Source of the DNA: an uncultured Opitutaceae bacterium
GTDB lineage: Bacteria > Verrucomicrobiota > Verrucomicrobiia > Opitutales > Opitutaceae
Assembly: GCA_937128785.1 (NCBI GenBank)
Contig: CAKZMS010000043.1
Coordinates: forward strand, 1-8,748
Direction: 5' to 3'
Length of the DNA: 8,748 nt
Part shown: in pieces, positions 1-6,588 of the stretch
Position numbering within the stretch: the stretch's first letter is position 1
How the letters are laid out: every line of letters begins with the position of its first letter
Notes under the pieces: generated by a model
Databases searched by the model: none
What the model saw: only the letters and a program-made list of their open reading frames with translations
What the model was told of the DNA's origin: nothing
Program-made: the position numbers and the translations under genes

Positions 1-14
1 TTGCCGGGCAGCCC

Positions 15-45
15 CGCCCTCGTCTGAGGCGAGGGCGTTCTATTT
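15..45 (+). terminator. Intrinsic terminator of an upstream gene outside the window
   Basis: A perfect 8-bp stem (CGCCCTCG at 15-22 pairing with CGAGGGCG at 30-37) encloses a 7-base loop and is followed at once by a T-rich stretch (TTCTATTT, 38-45). The T-rich side lies on the plus strand only, so it should stop plus-strand transcripts entering from the left. Frame 1 has a TGA at 25-27 inside the loop, which might be the stop of the upstream gene, but only eight codons are visible and this cannot be judged. Confidence 0.75.
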
Positions 46-111
46 CATTGAAACCAAAATACGCCGGAGGCGATTGACGGGTCGAGGCTTCGGGGCAGGT
101 TGTCGGCCTTC

Positions 112-564
112 ATGCCATCTCGCCCTCCTACATCTTCCGGCGTGGTCTACGTGACGCGTCAGGCCCATTTCAATGCTGCACACCGGCTGCATAACCCGGC
201 CAAAAGTGCGGCATGGAATCGGCGCACCTTCGGGCCTTGCAACAATCCGAAGTGGCACGGACACAACTACGTGATCGAAGTGACGGTGGCGGGCGAACCG
301 GATCCGGATACCGGTTATGTGACCGATCTGGGCGATTTGAAACAGGTCATGGAGAATCGGGTGCTGAAGCACGTTGATCATCGCAATCTCAACGAAGAGG
401 TCTCGTGGCTGAAGGGGGTAATCCCCTCCGCGGAGAATCTCGCGATCGCCTTCTGGCGGCGACTGGAGAAGCACCTGCCTTCCGGCCGGCTGCATCAAGT
501 GCGCCTCTTTGAAACCCCCCGCAATTTTGTCGACTACTTCGGACCTCAAGGAGGGCCAAAGTAG
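112..564 (+). CDS. 6-pyruvoyl-tetrahydropterin synthase / QueD family protein, eukaryote-like PTPS type
   Basis: Family members act on 7,8-dihydroneopterin triphosphate, giving 6-pyruvoyl-tetrahydropterin (PTPS, biopterin route) or 6-carboxy-tetrahydropterin (QueD, queuosine route). Counting from the ATG at 112 (150 residues), the zinc ligands are visible as H24 (FNAAHRL), H49 and H51 (HGHNY). The catalytic residues are C43 in the [11 protein letters not shown] block, the D89-H90 pair in DHRNLN, and E134 in FETP. The CNNP.xHGHNY block and the DHRNLN block look more like animal and cyanobacterial PTPS than E. coli QueD, whose equivalent is CGRLHGHS. This favours pyruvoyl-tetrahydropterin formation, but does not prove it. 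A TTG at 100 is an alternative start. ATG 112 is preferred because GGGGCAGG (92-99) lies 12 bases upstream of it but touches the TTG. FolE2, which makes its substrate, follows after 94 bases. Family assignment is firm; the exact product is inferred. Confidence 0.9.
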   Translation: MPSRPPTSSGVVYVTRQAHFNAAHRLHNPAKSAAWNRRTFGPCNNPKWHGHNYVIEVTVAGEPDPDTGYVTDLGDLKQVMENRVLKHVDHRNLNEEVSWLKGVIPSAENLAIAFWRRLEKHLPSGRLHQVRLFETPRNFVDYFGPQGGPK

Positions 565-658
565 TTCCCGACACTTAACCAAAACCGGCCAGTTAATCCC
601 GCCCTGTGGGACTACGGTTATCGTTCCAACCGCCTGGCTGCAAAAACCCAAAAACGAA

Positions 659-1639
659 ATGAACAGCACCGAAACCAAAACCATGTATCTCCATCGGGCC
701 GCGGGCCAACCACCGAAGATGGAGCGATCCTATGATGCCGGCTTCAAGATGACGCCGGCCTACCACGCCACCTTGCCGGACATGATGGACGCCGAGGACG
801 CCATTCAAGGCGCCCCGGTGCCGATCCAACAAGTCGGCGTATCCAATTTCCATCTACCGCTGCAATTCCGCACCGAGACCGGCAAGGTGGTCACCTTGCA
901 GGGGGCGATAACGGGAAGCGTCTCCCTTGAGGCCACATTGAAGGGCATCAACATGAGCCGCATTGTGCGCTCGTTTTACGAGCACGAAGACGACGTATTC
1001 ACCCTCGAGGTGGTGCGTAACATCCTGGACAAATACCGCCGCAAGGTTGAGTCGCTCGATGCTCGCCTGAAGATCAGCTTCTCCTACCCCATGCTGCAGG
1101 AATCGCTGCGGAGCGGACTGTCGGGATGGCAATACTACGATGTGTCGTTTGAAGGCATTATGGACGGTGATGGCCGTTTCCGCTCCTTCATCGAATTTGA
1201 TTTTGTTTATTCCTCCGCCTGCCCGTGCAGCGCCGAACTCTCCGAGCATGCCCGTGACGTGCGTGGCGCCTACGCGGTGCCGCACAACCAGCGGTCCAAG
1301 GCCCGGGTGAAGGTCGAGGTCGCCGACGGAGCCGATCTCTCGATCGAAGACCTGCAGGCGCATTGCTTGAACGCCCTCAAGACCGAGACGCAGGTGATGG
1401 TGAAGCGGGAAGACGAGCAGGCCTTTGCCGAGCTCAATGGTGCGCACATCAAGTTTGTCGAAGATGCGGCCCGCTTGGTCTACGCCGAGCTCGCCGAGGA
1501 CTCCCGGATCGTGGACTTCCAAGTCGCTTGTTCCCATCTGGAGTCGCTGCATTCACACGATGCGGTGAGTGTCATCTGCAAAGGCGTGCCCGGCGGCATG
1601 AAGGCAGACTTCATGGAGTTCCGCAGTTTGGTTTGCTGA
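659..1639 (+). CDS. folE2: GTP cyclohydrolase I, FolE2 (type IB) family
   Basis: Converts GTP to 7,8-dihydroneopterin triphosphate, the first step of folate, queuosine-type and biopterin-type pterin synthesis, in the cytoplasm. From the ATG at 659 the protein has 326 residues, slightly long for FolE2 because of an N-terminal extension. FolE2 landmarks run in order: an [13 protein letters not shown] stretch (49-61), GINMSR (96-101), a YP pair (143-144), the metal/catalytic cysteine block ACPCS (187-191), and PHNQR (208-212) with its conserved histidine. KRE.EQ.FAELN and FVEDAAR (249-272) close the fold. The frame is open back to 509 inside the PTPS gene, but that part has no family similarity. 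ATG 659 or ATG 683 are the plausible starts; neither has a clear Shine-Dalgarno sequence. It probably shares a transcript with the preceding PTPS gene. FolE2 is the version that does not depend strictly on zinc, unlike FolE, but I see no Zur-type palindrome in the 94-base gap. Confidence 0.93.
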   Translation: MNSTETKTMYLHRAAGQPPKMERSYDAGFKMTPAYHATLPDMMDAEDAIQGAPVPIQQVGVSNFHLPLQFRTETGKVVTLQGAITGSVSLEATLKGINMSRIVRSFYEHEDDVFTLEVVRNILDKYRRKVESLDARLKISFSYPMLQESLRSGLSGWQYYDVSFEGIMDGDGRFRSFIEFDFVYSSACPCSAELSEHARDVRGAYAVPHNQRSKARVKVEVADGADLSIEDLQAHCLNALKTETQVMVKREDEQAFAELNGAHIKFVEDAARLVYAELAEDSRIVDFQVACSHLESLHSHDAVSVICKGVPGGMKADFMEFRSLVC

Positions 1640-1715
1640 ATCACTCGCTACCGAAGGCATCGAAGAGATCCAACGCCCCTCCGCCGCTGAGTTTTACAGG
1701 AGTGAACTGAAGTAA

Positions 1716-1755
1716 GCAGAGGCGATATCCTGTGGGCCCTCTGCTCCAGACTTTG
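1716..1755 (+). terminator. Weak hairpin after folE2, possible terminator
   Basis: GCAGAGG (1716-1722) pairs with CCTCTGC (1738-1744) around a 15-base loop, about 77 bases after the folE2 stop. The sequence behind it is pyrimidine-rich and contains TTTGTTT (1752-1758), but it is not a clean T run. The long loop and poor T tract make this a weak candidate. If real, it would separate the dehydrogenase gene from the pterin genes. Confidence 0.25.
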
Positions 1756-1763
1756 TTTCCTCT

Positions 1764-1792
1764 TTGTCGAAGAGCAGAATTAAGGATATCTT
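1764..1792 (+). promoter_or_regulatory. Candidate sigma-70-type promoter ahead of the dehydrogenase gene
   Basis: TTGTCG (1764-1769) and TATCTT (1787-1792) are separated by exactly 17 bases, each matching four of six consensus positions. They lie about 60 bases before the ATG at 1853, within the largest non-coding gap of the window (1640-1852). That gap is also locally AT-richer than its surroundings. Such matches occur by chance, so this is a suggestion only. Confidence 0.25.
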
Positions 1793-1852
1793 ACAGCTTG
1801 GTTCGCTTCGTTTCCTTCTGTGAAAACTAGTTTGAATGCGTAACCTATCCAT

Positions 1853-2563
1853 ATGGCTAAACCTGTAGTGCTCATCACCGGCGCGTCCCAAGGCATTGGC
1901 GCGGAGATTGCGAAGACGTTTGCGCGGGAAATTCCCGGCGTGCGGCTCGCCTTGTCGGCCCGCAACGCCAAGAATCTGGCCAAGACTCAGGCCGCTTGTG
2001 CCAAGCTTGGAGCCATCGCCGAGGTATTTGTGGGTGACGTTGCGGATGAAACCGCAGTCGAGAAAATGCACGCGGCCGTCACCAAGCGGTTCAAACGCGT
2101 TGATGTGCTGATCAACAATGCCGGTAAGTTCGAACCGACCGACTTTTTGACCATGGCCGTGGCCGACTTCGATCGCCTGATAGACGCCAACCTGCGCAGT
2201 CTGTTTTTGGTCTCGCGGGCCTTCGCTCCGGGGATGGTAAAGCAGGGCAGTGGGCACATCTTCAACATGAGTTCCATTGCCGGTCAGCAGGCCTACCCAC
2301 AAGGCGCGGGTTATTGTGCAGCCAAGTTTGGGGTGACGGGTCTGTCCAAGGTCATGCGGACCGAGCTGATGGACAAGGGCGTGCGCGTGACCACGGTTTA
2401 TCCGGGAGCGACCGTCTCACCGTCATGGCGAGGCAGCGGTTTTGACCGCAAACTGATGATGCCCACCCGTGATGTGGCCCGGGCCTTTTTCGACGTTTAC
2501 CGGATGTCCAAAAACACGGTGGTCGAAGACATCGTTCTCCGCCCTCAGGGCGGCGATTTTTAG
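1853..2563 (+). CDS. Short-chain dehydrogenase/reductase, possible sepiapterin reductase
   Basis: Classical SDR of 236 residues, an NAD(P)H-dependent oxidoreductase of the cytoplasm. The Rossmann motif TGASQGIG is at 9-16, and SAR at 35-37 places an arginine after strand 2, which suggests NADPH. D62 lies in GDVAD and the NNAG motif is at 88-91. The catalytic tetrad is N113, S141, Y154 and K158 (YCAAK), so the active site is intact. The C-terminal part (YCAAKFG, VYPGA..SPSW, LMMP, TVVEDIVLRP..GD) closely recalls the Chlorobium tepidum sepiapterin reductase as I remember it. That enzyme performs the last reduction to a tetrahydrobiopterin isomer. Together with PTPS and FolE2 upstream, this makes a pterin role attractive. 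Other SDRs share parts of this C-terminus, so the substrate remains an inference. ATG 1853 gives a normal SDR N-terminus but has no Shine-Dalgarno sequence. The 213-base gap upstream may hold its own promoter. Confidence 0.9.
   Translation: MAKPVVLITGASQGIGAEIAKTFAREIPGVRLALSARNAKNLAKTQAACAKLGAIAEVFVGDVADETAVEKMHAAVTKRFKRVDVLINNAGKFEPTDFLTMAVADFDRLIDANLRSLFLVSRAFAPGMVKQGSGHIFNMSSIAGQQAYPQGAGYCAAKFGVTGLSKVMRTELMDKGVRVTTVYPGATVSPSWRGSGFDRKLMMPTRDVARAFFDVYRMSKNTVVEDIVLRPQGGDF
2539..2561 (+). terminator. Intrinsic terminator embedded in the 3' end of the dehydrogenase gene
   Basis: CCGCCC (2539-2544) and GGGCGG (2548-2553) form a 6-bp GC-only stem with a TCA loop, followed three bases later by TTTTT (2557-2561). 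The stem is made of the codons for RPQGG. The last T of the run is the first base of the TAG stop. In the opposite direction no T run follows the hairpin, so it acts on plus-strand transcripts only and would keep them from running antisense into the converging channel gene. Confidence 0.7.
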
Positions 2564-3217
2564 TCACTTACCCGACGCGGACTTTTTCTCACTGTCCTCA
2601 TCAATTACCTCCACCGGTGCCGGTGGGGGTTCTACTTTGGCGGGCTCGGGATTGTTGAGTTGGGTGGCCAGGTTACAGGCTTTCACGCCCTTTTTCCGCA
2701 GAGTGACCTTTTGAAAAAACAGGTTGTTGGGCATGCGCCATTCGCTGCCTTCGTGATCAACTAGGGTGGTGAAGAAAAAATTCAGATCGACCACCCGACC
2801 CTCCACATTTTCGGAGGGCAGCTTGATGTCATCACCGATACTGAAGGGTCGAAGCAGGACCAAAATTACGGTGGCCGAAGTATGGCTGAGGAGACTCCAG
2901 ACCGCGACGAAGCCAATCGCGACCATCGCCAAGATCGTGGAGATCATCGCCCAAATGCCGCCAAGCTCGAATCCGAAGACTCCGAGTACGATCACGAAAA
3001 CGACCACGCGTACGAGCCAACGGAGGGTGTTGCGCGCCGGGACGATGTCATTCTCGTCGAGATGAGTGCGACGGGCGAGCAGCGAGAAACTTCGGCCGAT
3101 GATAATGTTCAGGAGCACGCCTCCCAGAATCACAATCGCCGCAACCGGTAGCGCCGCGACAAATAAGGGAACGAGTTCTGCGATACCGTTCCAGATGTCT
3201 TGTAGAGTCATGTCCAT
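2564..3217 (-). CDS. Short MscS-family mechanosensitive ion channel
   Basis: Inner-membrane channel that, in this family, opens under membrane tension and releases small solutes during hypo-osmotic shock. The 217-residue protein has three hydrophobic segments: about 16-41, 68-87 and 89-122. The last is the pore-lining TM3-like helix, rich in alanine and glycine. The MscS beta-domain follows: RPFSIGDDIKL (123-133), VEGRVVDL (138-145) and the RMPNN motif (161-165). From about residue 179 there is only a proline-rich, then charged tail (PPPAPVEVIDEDSEKK). The C-terminal alpha/beta vestibule of the 286-residue E. coli MscS is therefore missing. This is the last gene of the minus-strand operon, 47 bases after the fusion gene. 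Start ATG 3217 is used; ATG 3211 is possible, and neither has a Shine-Dalgarno sequence. The stop abuts the stop of the convergent dehydrogenase gene. Confidence 0.88.
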   Translation of the reverse strand: MDMTLQDIWNGIAELVPLFVAALPVAAIVILGGVLLNIIIGRSFSLLARRTHLDENDIVPARNTLRWLVRVVVFVIVLGVFGFELGGIWAMISTILAMVAIGFVAVWSLLSHTSATVILVLLRPFSIGDDIKLPSENVEGRVVDLNFFFTTLVDHEGSEWRMPNNLFFQKVTLRKKGVKACNLATQLNNPEPAKVEPPPAPVEVIDEDSEKKSASGK

Positions 3218-3257
3218 GAGGTTGGAGCTAGGGGCATGCCAGACCTCCGGGCAAGCG

Positions 3258-3275
3258 GGGGTATTTAACTACCCC
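3258..3275 (-). other. Stem-loop carrying the fusion gene's stop codon in its loop
   Basis: GGGGTA (3258-3263) pairs with TACCCC (3270-3275), leaving a 6-base loop that contains the TAA stop (3265-3267 complement) of the long fusion gene. Read on the minus strand, no T run follows, so it is unlikely to be an intrinsic terminator. It could stabilise the mRNA end or affect termination and re-initiation before the channel gene. A 6-bp stem may also be chance. Confidence 0.35.
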
Positions 3276-6200
3276 AGTCGCAGAGGCTGGCGACGTGGGC
3301 GGCGGAGCCGTCGCGTTTCCAGCCGTCGAGTTGGGCTTGGTCCTTGAGTTGTTGACCGCGTTGGCGGGGAACAAGGGCGAAGGCACTTTGGGCATCGGTC
3401 AACGCACTCATGTCGCCCCATAGTTTTTCAAATTGGGCGACGGGAAAGACGTCTTCCTGACCATGGCCCCAGCGTTTTTTCACGTCCTTCAAGGTCACAT
3501 AGGTGGGAACCCGGGCACCGAGATTACGCACGCCGGCCTCCACCGCGGAGGGATCATCCAACGAGGATCGGGTGAGGCCGAACAGCGCGAGCAACGCGTC
3601 GATGTCGATCCAGCAGGTATTGGCGTTGTAGTAGCTCAGTTTGAATTCGTCCTCCTCGCGCGGTAGCGCCAGGCCTTCGACCACGCGGACGCGGCCGTCG
3701 ATCCGGGCGAATCCGCCGCCGTGGTCTTCCACCCGTTTGGTGATGGCTTCCCAGCCCATCACGGCTTTGCTCGACTTGAACCAACCCAGCATGGCGGGAT
3801 CGGCGGTGGCCCCGAGCGTGTCGATGTTGTGCACCATGAGGTAGCGGAGATTGGGCTGTTGCTCGATCAGCCGTTGTAAGGTTCCGTTTTTGATCAGGTT
3901 GGGGATCTCAAACCAGTGCCCGACCGGATGGAGACACTGGTTGGGCAGATTCTCCGTATAATCAGCTCCTTCGCCGGTGGAGCGGGCCCAATGGGTCAGC
4001 GCGGTGCGCACGCTCTCCAGCATCTTCTGTTGCTGCTCATCGAGTTTCTGTTGCGCGGTTTCTTCCCAAGCAAACTGTAGATCCCGCACGGTGGGCACGA
4101 GTCGAAGTCCGATGGAACGGCCGGGCGACAAATGGATCGAGTTGCCGAAGGCACCTTCGTAAGTGTTTTTCAGATACGACTCGGTGGACGCATGGGTAAG
4201 GTAGCTCGTGGTGAAGACATGGGGCACTGAACCACCGTATTGCGCGTGGGTGCGTCGGGTCTTGGCCAAGTGGACATCGATGAAGTTGCGGTGTTGGCCG
4301 TCGAACTTGGCGAAGGGGTGTAACCCCTTCACGCAGCCGGCGCCCTGGGTCCACCGGCTGCCCACCCCGGCGGCGTAGGTAACGATGGCCAGCTCTCCCG
4401 CCGCCAGGGCGTCCGCCCCGATTTGGGCGTAGTCGGCGGGGGCTTCCCGGAGATTGAACAGGTCCCGGGACTCGAGGTCTTCGATCTTGGTCGTCGAGGG
4501 CAGCCGATTCATGGCCAGTCCGATGCGTCCGTCCCGCAGCTCCTGACGAATTTGCTCGTGCTGGGTCGCATCAAACCCGTTGGCCCGCAGTAGTCCGGCC
4601 AAATTGGATTCCGCATCGGTGTCGGCGGAGAGCGAGGGCAGCATCTGGCCCAGCAACTCGGGCAGCGCTTCGCGCAGAGCGGGGTCGTGTTGCGAGTGCT
4701 GGGTGAACACGGCGAGGTCGTTCTGCTCCCGGGCGGTCAGATCCTGGGCGGATTGACGGAGTGTTGCCGGCACCATTTGCCGGTAGTAGCCCACGGGAAG
4801 GAGTGCCTCGGGGGCGGCGCGCAGCGCGCCGGTGGAACCGCTTTCGTTGATCGTGAAATCGTAGACCACCGGATCCATGGCGAAGGGGAGGGAGGCTTCC
4901 AGATCGCGTTTGGCGGCGGTCATGATCTCCAGCAAGCGAGCCTGGGCTTCCTCGCGCCGAGCGGGGTCAAAAATGAATCCCATGCCGCCGCCGGACATGC
5001 CGCCCAGCATCCAGAAGCCCCAAAAACTATCGCCGAATTCCGCCCGCACTTCGGCGATGAGTCGTTCGGTGTAGCGATTGCTCACCCACGGAATGATCTG
5101 CTGCAGCGGTCCGGTGAAGTTGGCGGTTAGGGCAGCGCCCAGGGCTTTGATGTCGCCGTGAGCGAGATGCTGCAGAATGGCCTCCAAGGTGTCCACCGTG
5201 GTGCCGCGGGCCTTCCACTCTTCGACGCAGCGCAGCAGATATTTTTCCGTCACCATTTCAAGGATAGGACCAACGTTCTGCGCCATGCCTCCGTGCACGA
5301 GGACGAGGGACTGTTGCAGTTTTTCACGGGCGGCGGCGGGAATCCGGTCGTGTCCCAACCGGGTGTGTTGCGGCAGCAGGCAACCGCGACTGATCCCGAA
5401 TTCGGCGTCTCCCTCTTCGCTGGCTTTGCCTTCGATGAGTTTGATGCCCGGCCAGATTCCGCCGGAGTCCTGCCAACCGCCCCCGGAGCCGCCCAACCAT
5501 TCGCCGAGGATGGCCCGGGTTGCGACCGTCCGTCGATCCCGCTCGTTGAGCGGTCCTTCCAAATCAGCGATCTGCCGGGTTGCGCGCATGCAGGTCGCGA
5601 TGAGTGCGCCGAGGAGATTGGTGGATACGGCCAGTCGCGATCCCTTGGGGATCCCGTTGACGTTGGAAATCAGCTCAAATCCCCGGCCCGGCCCAAACGT
5701 GCGGCCGAGGAGATCGGCCAGCGTTGCGCCGGAACGTTCGATGCCGGGCGGGATGATACCCGCGGCGATCACCGCGGCCTTGAGCAGGCCGAGATAATCG
5801 CGGCCGAAATCAAACACCTCCTCGAGATCACGGATGCAGACACTGGCTTCCAAATCGACGCTGCACAGGCGCATGACCGGTTCATCTATGACCCGGAAGT
5901 AAGCTTCCACCGGGGGCCGGGTGGCGGGATCGCGACCGTGCACCCCCAGATCGATCGAAACATTGAGTACCCGCGCTCCTTCCGGGTAGTCCATGCCGAG
6001 AAAGAAGATATCGCTCCACGCGCAATGCGTGAGGTCCATGCGCACGGCCGTGCGTTCCACCAGCATCGGCAGGGAAACGGTTTGGGCCGATTGGGGAATC
6101 AGTTCGGGGCGCACCCGCAGCGGCTGATCCGTGGGGTGGCCCATGCGAAACATCCAGGCATTGCCTCGCGTGGAGCGAACGGTGCGGCGCACCTGATTGG

Positions 6201-6585
6201 CCAGAGTCTGAAACGCCAGGGCATGGTAGGCCGCGCCGAGGGCGCTGCAAAGCGTATCATTGGCCCCCTGCTTCTCCTGCATTTTCAGCAAAACGCCGAT
6301 GGCATCTTCAAAGCGGCGATCGAGCAGGCGTTGAAATGCGGGATAGGGCACCCGACCCGAGTCGCCCAACTCCGGCTGTCGCGGCAGGTGATACCGATGG
6401 AGCACATGGAGAAAGAACAGGGCCCGCACGCGTTGGTAGAGGTTGGTTTCCTGATGGCGATAGGCCTCCAGTTCCGCGGCGGCGGCGATGAGCTCGTCGA
6501 ACGATTTGCCCTCACCCCAATCATCAACCGAGCGGTTGCGGACCGCGACGTCTTCGCTGCGGATAATGTCGATCAGTTCGGACAT
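3265..6585 (-). CDS. Fusion of fucokinase-type GHMP sugar kinase and UGP2-type UDP-sugar pyrophosphorylase
   Basis: Predicted two-step sugar-activating enzyme of 1106 residues: sugar + ATP to sugar-1-phosphate, then + NTP to NDP-sugar. Residues 1-175 are helical and unassigned. Residues 177-580 resemble the kinase half of Bacteroides Fkp: VRMDL..AWSD sugar loop (181-192), IPKGSRLAVST phosphate loop (312-322), GGGWQD (368-373) with PGIKLIEG (379-386), LVHGG (428-433), and GGMSGGGMGF (528-537). After a linker (581-724), residues 725-1075 resemble eukaryote-type UDP-glucose pyrophosphorylase: AAGVGSRW (738-745), K753, HPVGHW (886-891), HNIDTLGATADP (919-930), a GGGF..IDGRVRVVEG block (956-971) and YYNANTCWID (985-994). 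The order kinase-then-transferase is opposite to Fkp and plant FKGP. Both sugar and nucleotide specificity are uncertain; L-fucose is not assured because the sugar loop differs, and UTP is more likely than GTP from the second domain. ATG 6585 starts three bases after the GalU-like stop, suggesting translational coupling. Confidence 0.85.
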   Translation of the reverse strand: MSELIDIIRSEDVAVRNRSVDDWGEGKSFDELIAAAAELEAYRHQETNLYQRVRALFFLHVLHRYHLPRQPELGDSGRVPYPAFQRLLDRRFEDAIGVLLKMQEKQGANDTLCSALGAAYHALAFQTLANQVRRTVRSTRGNAWMFRMGHPTDQPLRVRPELIPQSAQTVSLPMLVERTAVRMDLTHCAWSDIFFLGMDYPEGARVLNVSIDLGVHGRDPATRPPVEAYFRVIDEPVMRLCSVDLEASVCIRDLEEVFDFGRDYLGLLKAAVIAAGIIPPGIERSGATLADLLGRTFGPGRGFELISNVNGIPKGSRLAVSTNLLGALIATCMRATRQIADLEGPLNERDRRTVATRAILGEWLGGSGGGWQDSGGIWPGIKLIEGKASEEGDAEFGISRGCLLPQHTRLGHDRIPAAAREKLQQSLVLVHGGMAQNVGPILEMVTEKYLLRCVEEWKARGTTVDTLEAILQHLAHGDIKALGAALTANFTGPLQQIIPWVSNRYTERLIAEVRAEFGDSFWGFWMLGGMSGGGMGFIFDPARREEAQARLLEIMTAAKRDLEASLPFAMDPVVYDFTINESGSTGALRAAPEALLPVGYYRQMVPATLRQSAQDLTAREQNDLAVFTQHSQHDPALREALPELLGQMLPSLSADTDAESNLAGLLRANGFDATQHEQIRQELRDGRIGLAMNRLPSTTKIEDLESRDLFNLREAPADYAQIGADALAAGELAIVTYAAGVGSRWTQGAGCVKGLHPFAKFDGQHRNFIDVHLAKTRRTHAQYGGSVPHVFTTSYLTHASTESYLKNTYEGAFGNSIHLSPGRSIGLRLVPTVRDLQFAWEETAQQKLDEQQQKMLESVRTALTHWARSTGEGADYTENLPNQCLHPVGHWFEIPNLIKNGTLQRLIEQQPNLRYLMVHNIDTLGATADPAMLGWFKSSKAVMGWEAITKRVEDHGGGFARIDGRVRVVEGLALPREEDEFKLSYYNANTCWIDIDALLALFGLTRSSLDDPSAVEAGVRNLGARVPTYVTLKDVKKRWGHGQEDVFPVAQFEKLWGDMSALTDAQSAFALVPRQRGQQLKDQAQLDGWKRDGSAAHVASLCDWGS

Positions 6586-6588
6586 GGC

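Noticed and set aside
1..27. Possible C-terminal codons of an upstream gene ending at TGA 25-27
   Set aside because: Only eight codons are visible and other frames are also open, so no gene can be supported.
615..632. Small inverted repeat (CGGTT/AACCG, 8-base loop) between the PTPS gene and folE2, considered as a Zur-type operator or terminator
   Set aside because: Only 5 bp, no T run after it, and no resemblance to known Zur palindromes; likely chance.
509..658. Upstream extension of the folE2 frame into the PTPS gene, which would overlap it by 56 bases
   Set aside because: The extra 50 residues show no FolE2 similarity and part of them is the out-of-frame reading of PTPS codons; ATG 659 gives a sensible protein.
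1694..2302. A 202-codon minus-strand frame opposite the dehydrogenase gene
   Set aside because: It mirrors a well-supported SDR coding region, has no recognisable motif, and no other sign of being expressed.
3233..3240. Palindrome GGCATGCC in the gap before the channel gene
   Set aside because: An isolated 8-base palindrome is expected by chance in GC-rich DNA and has no repeats or flanking structure here.
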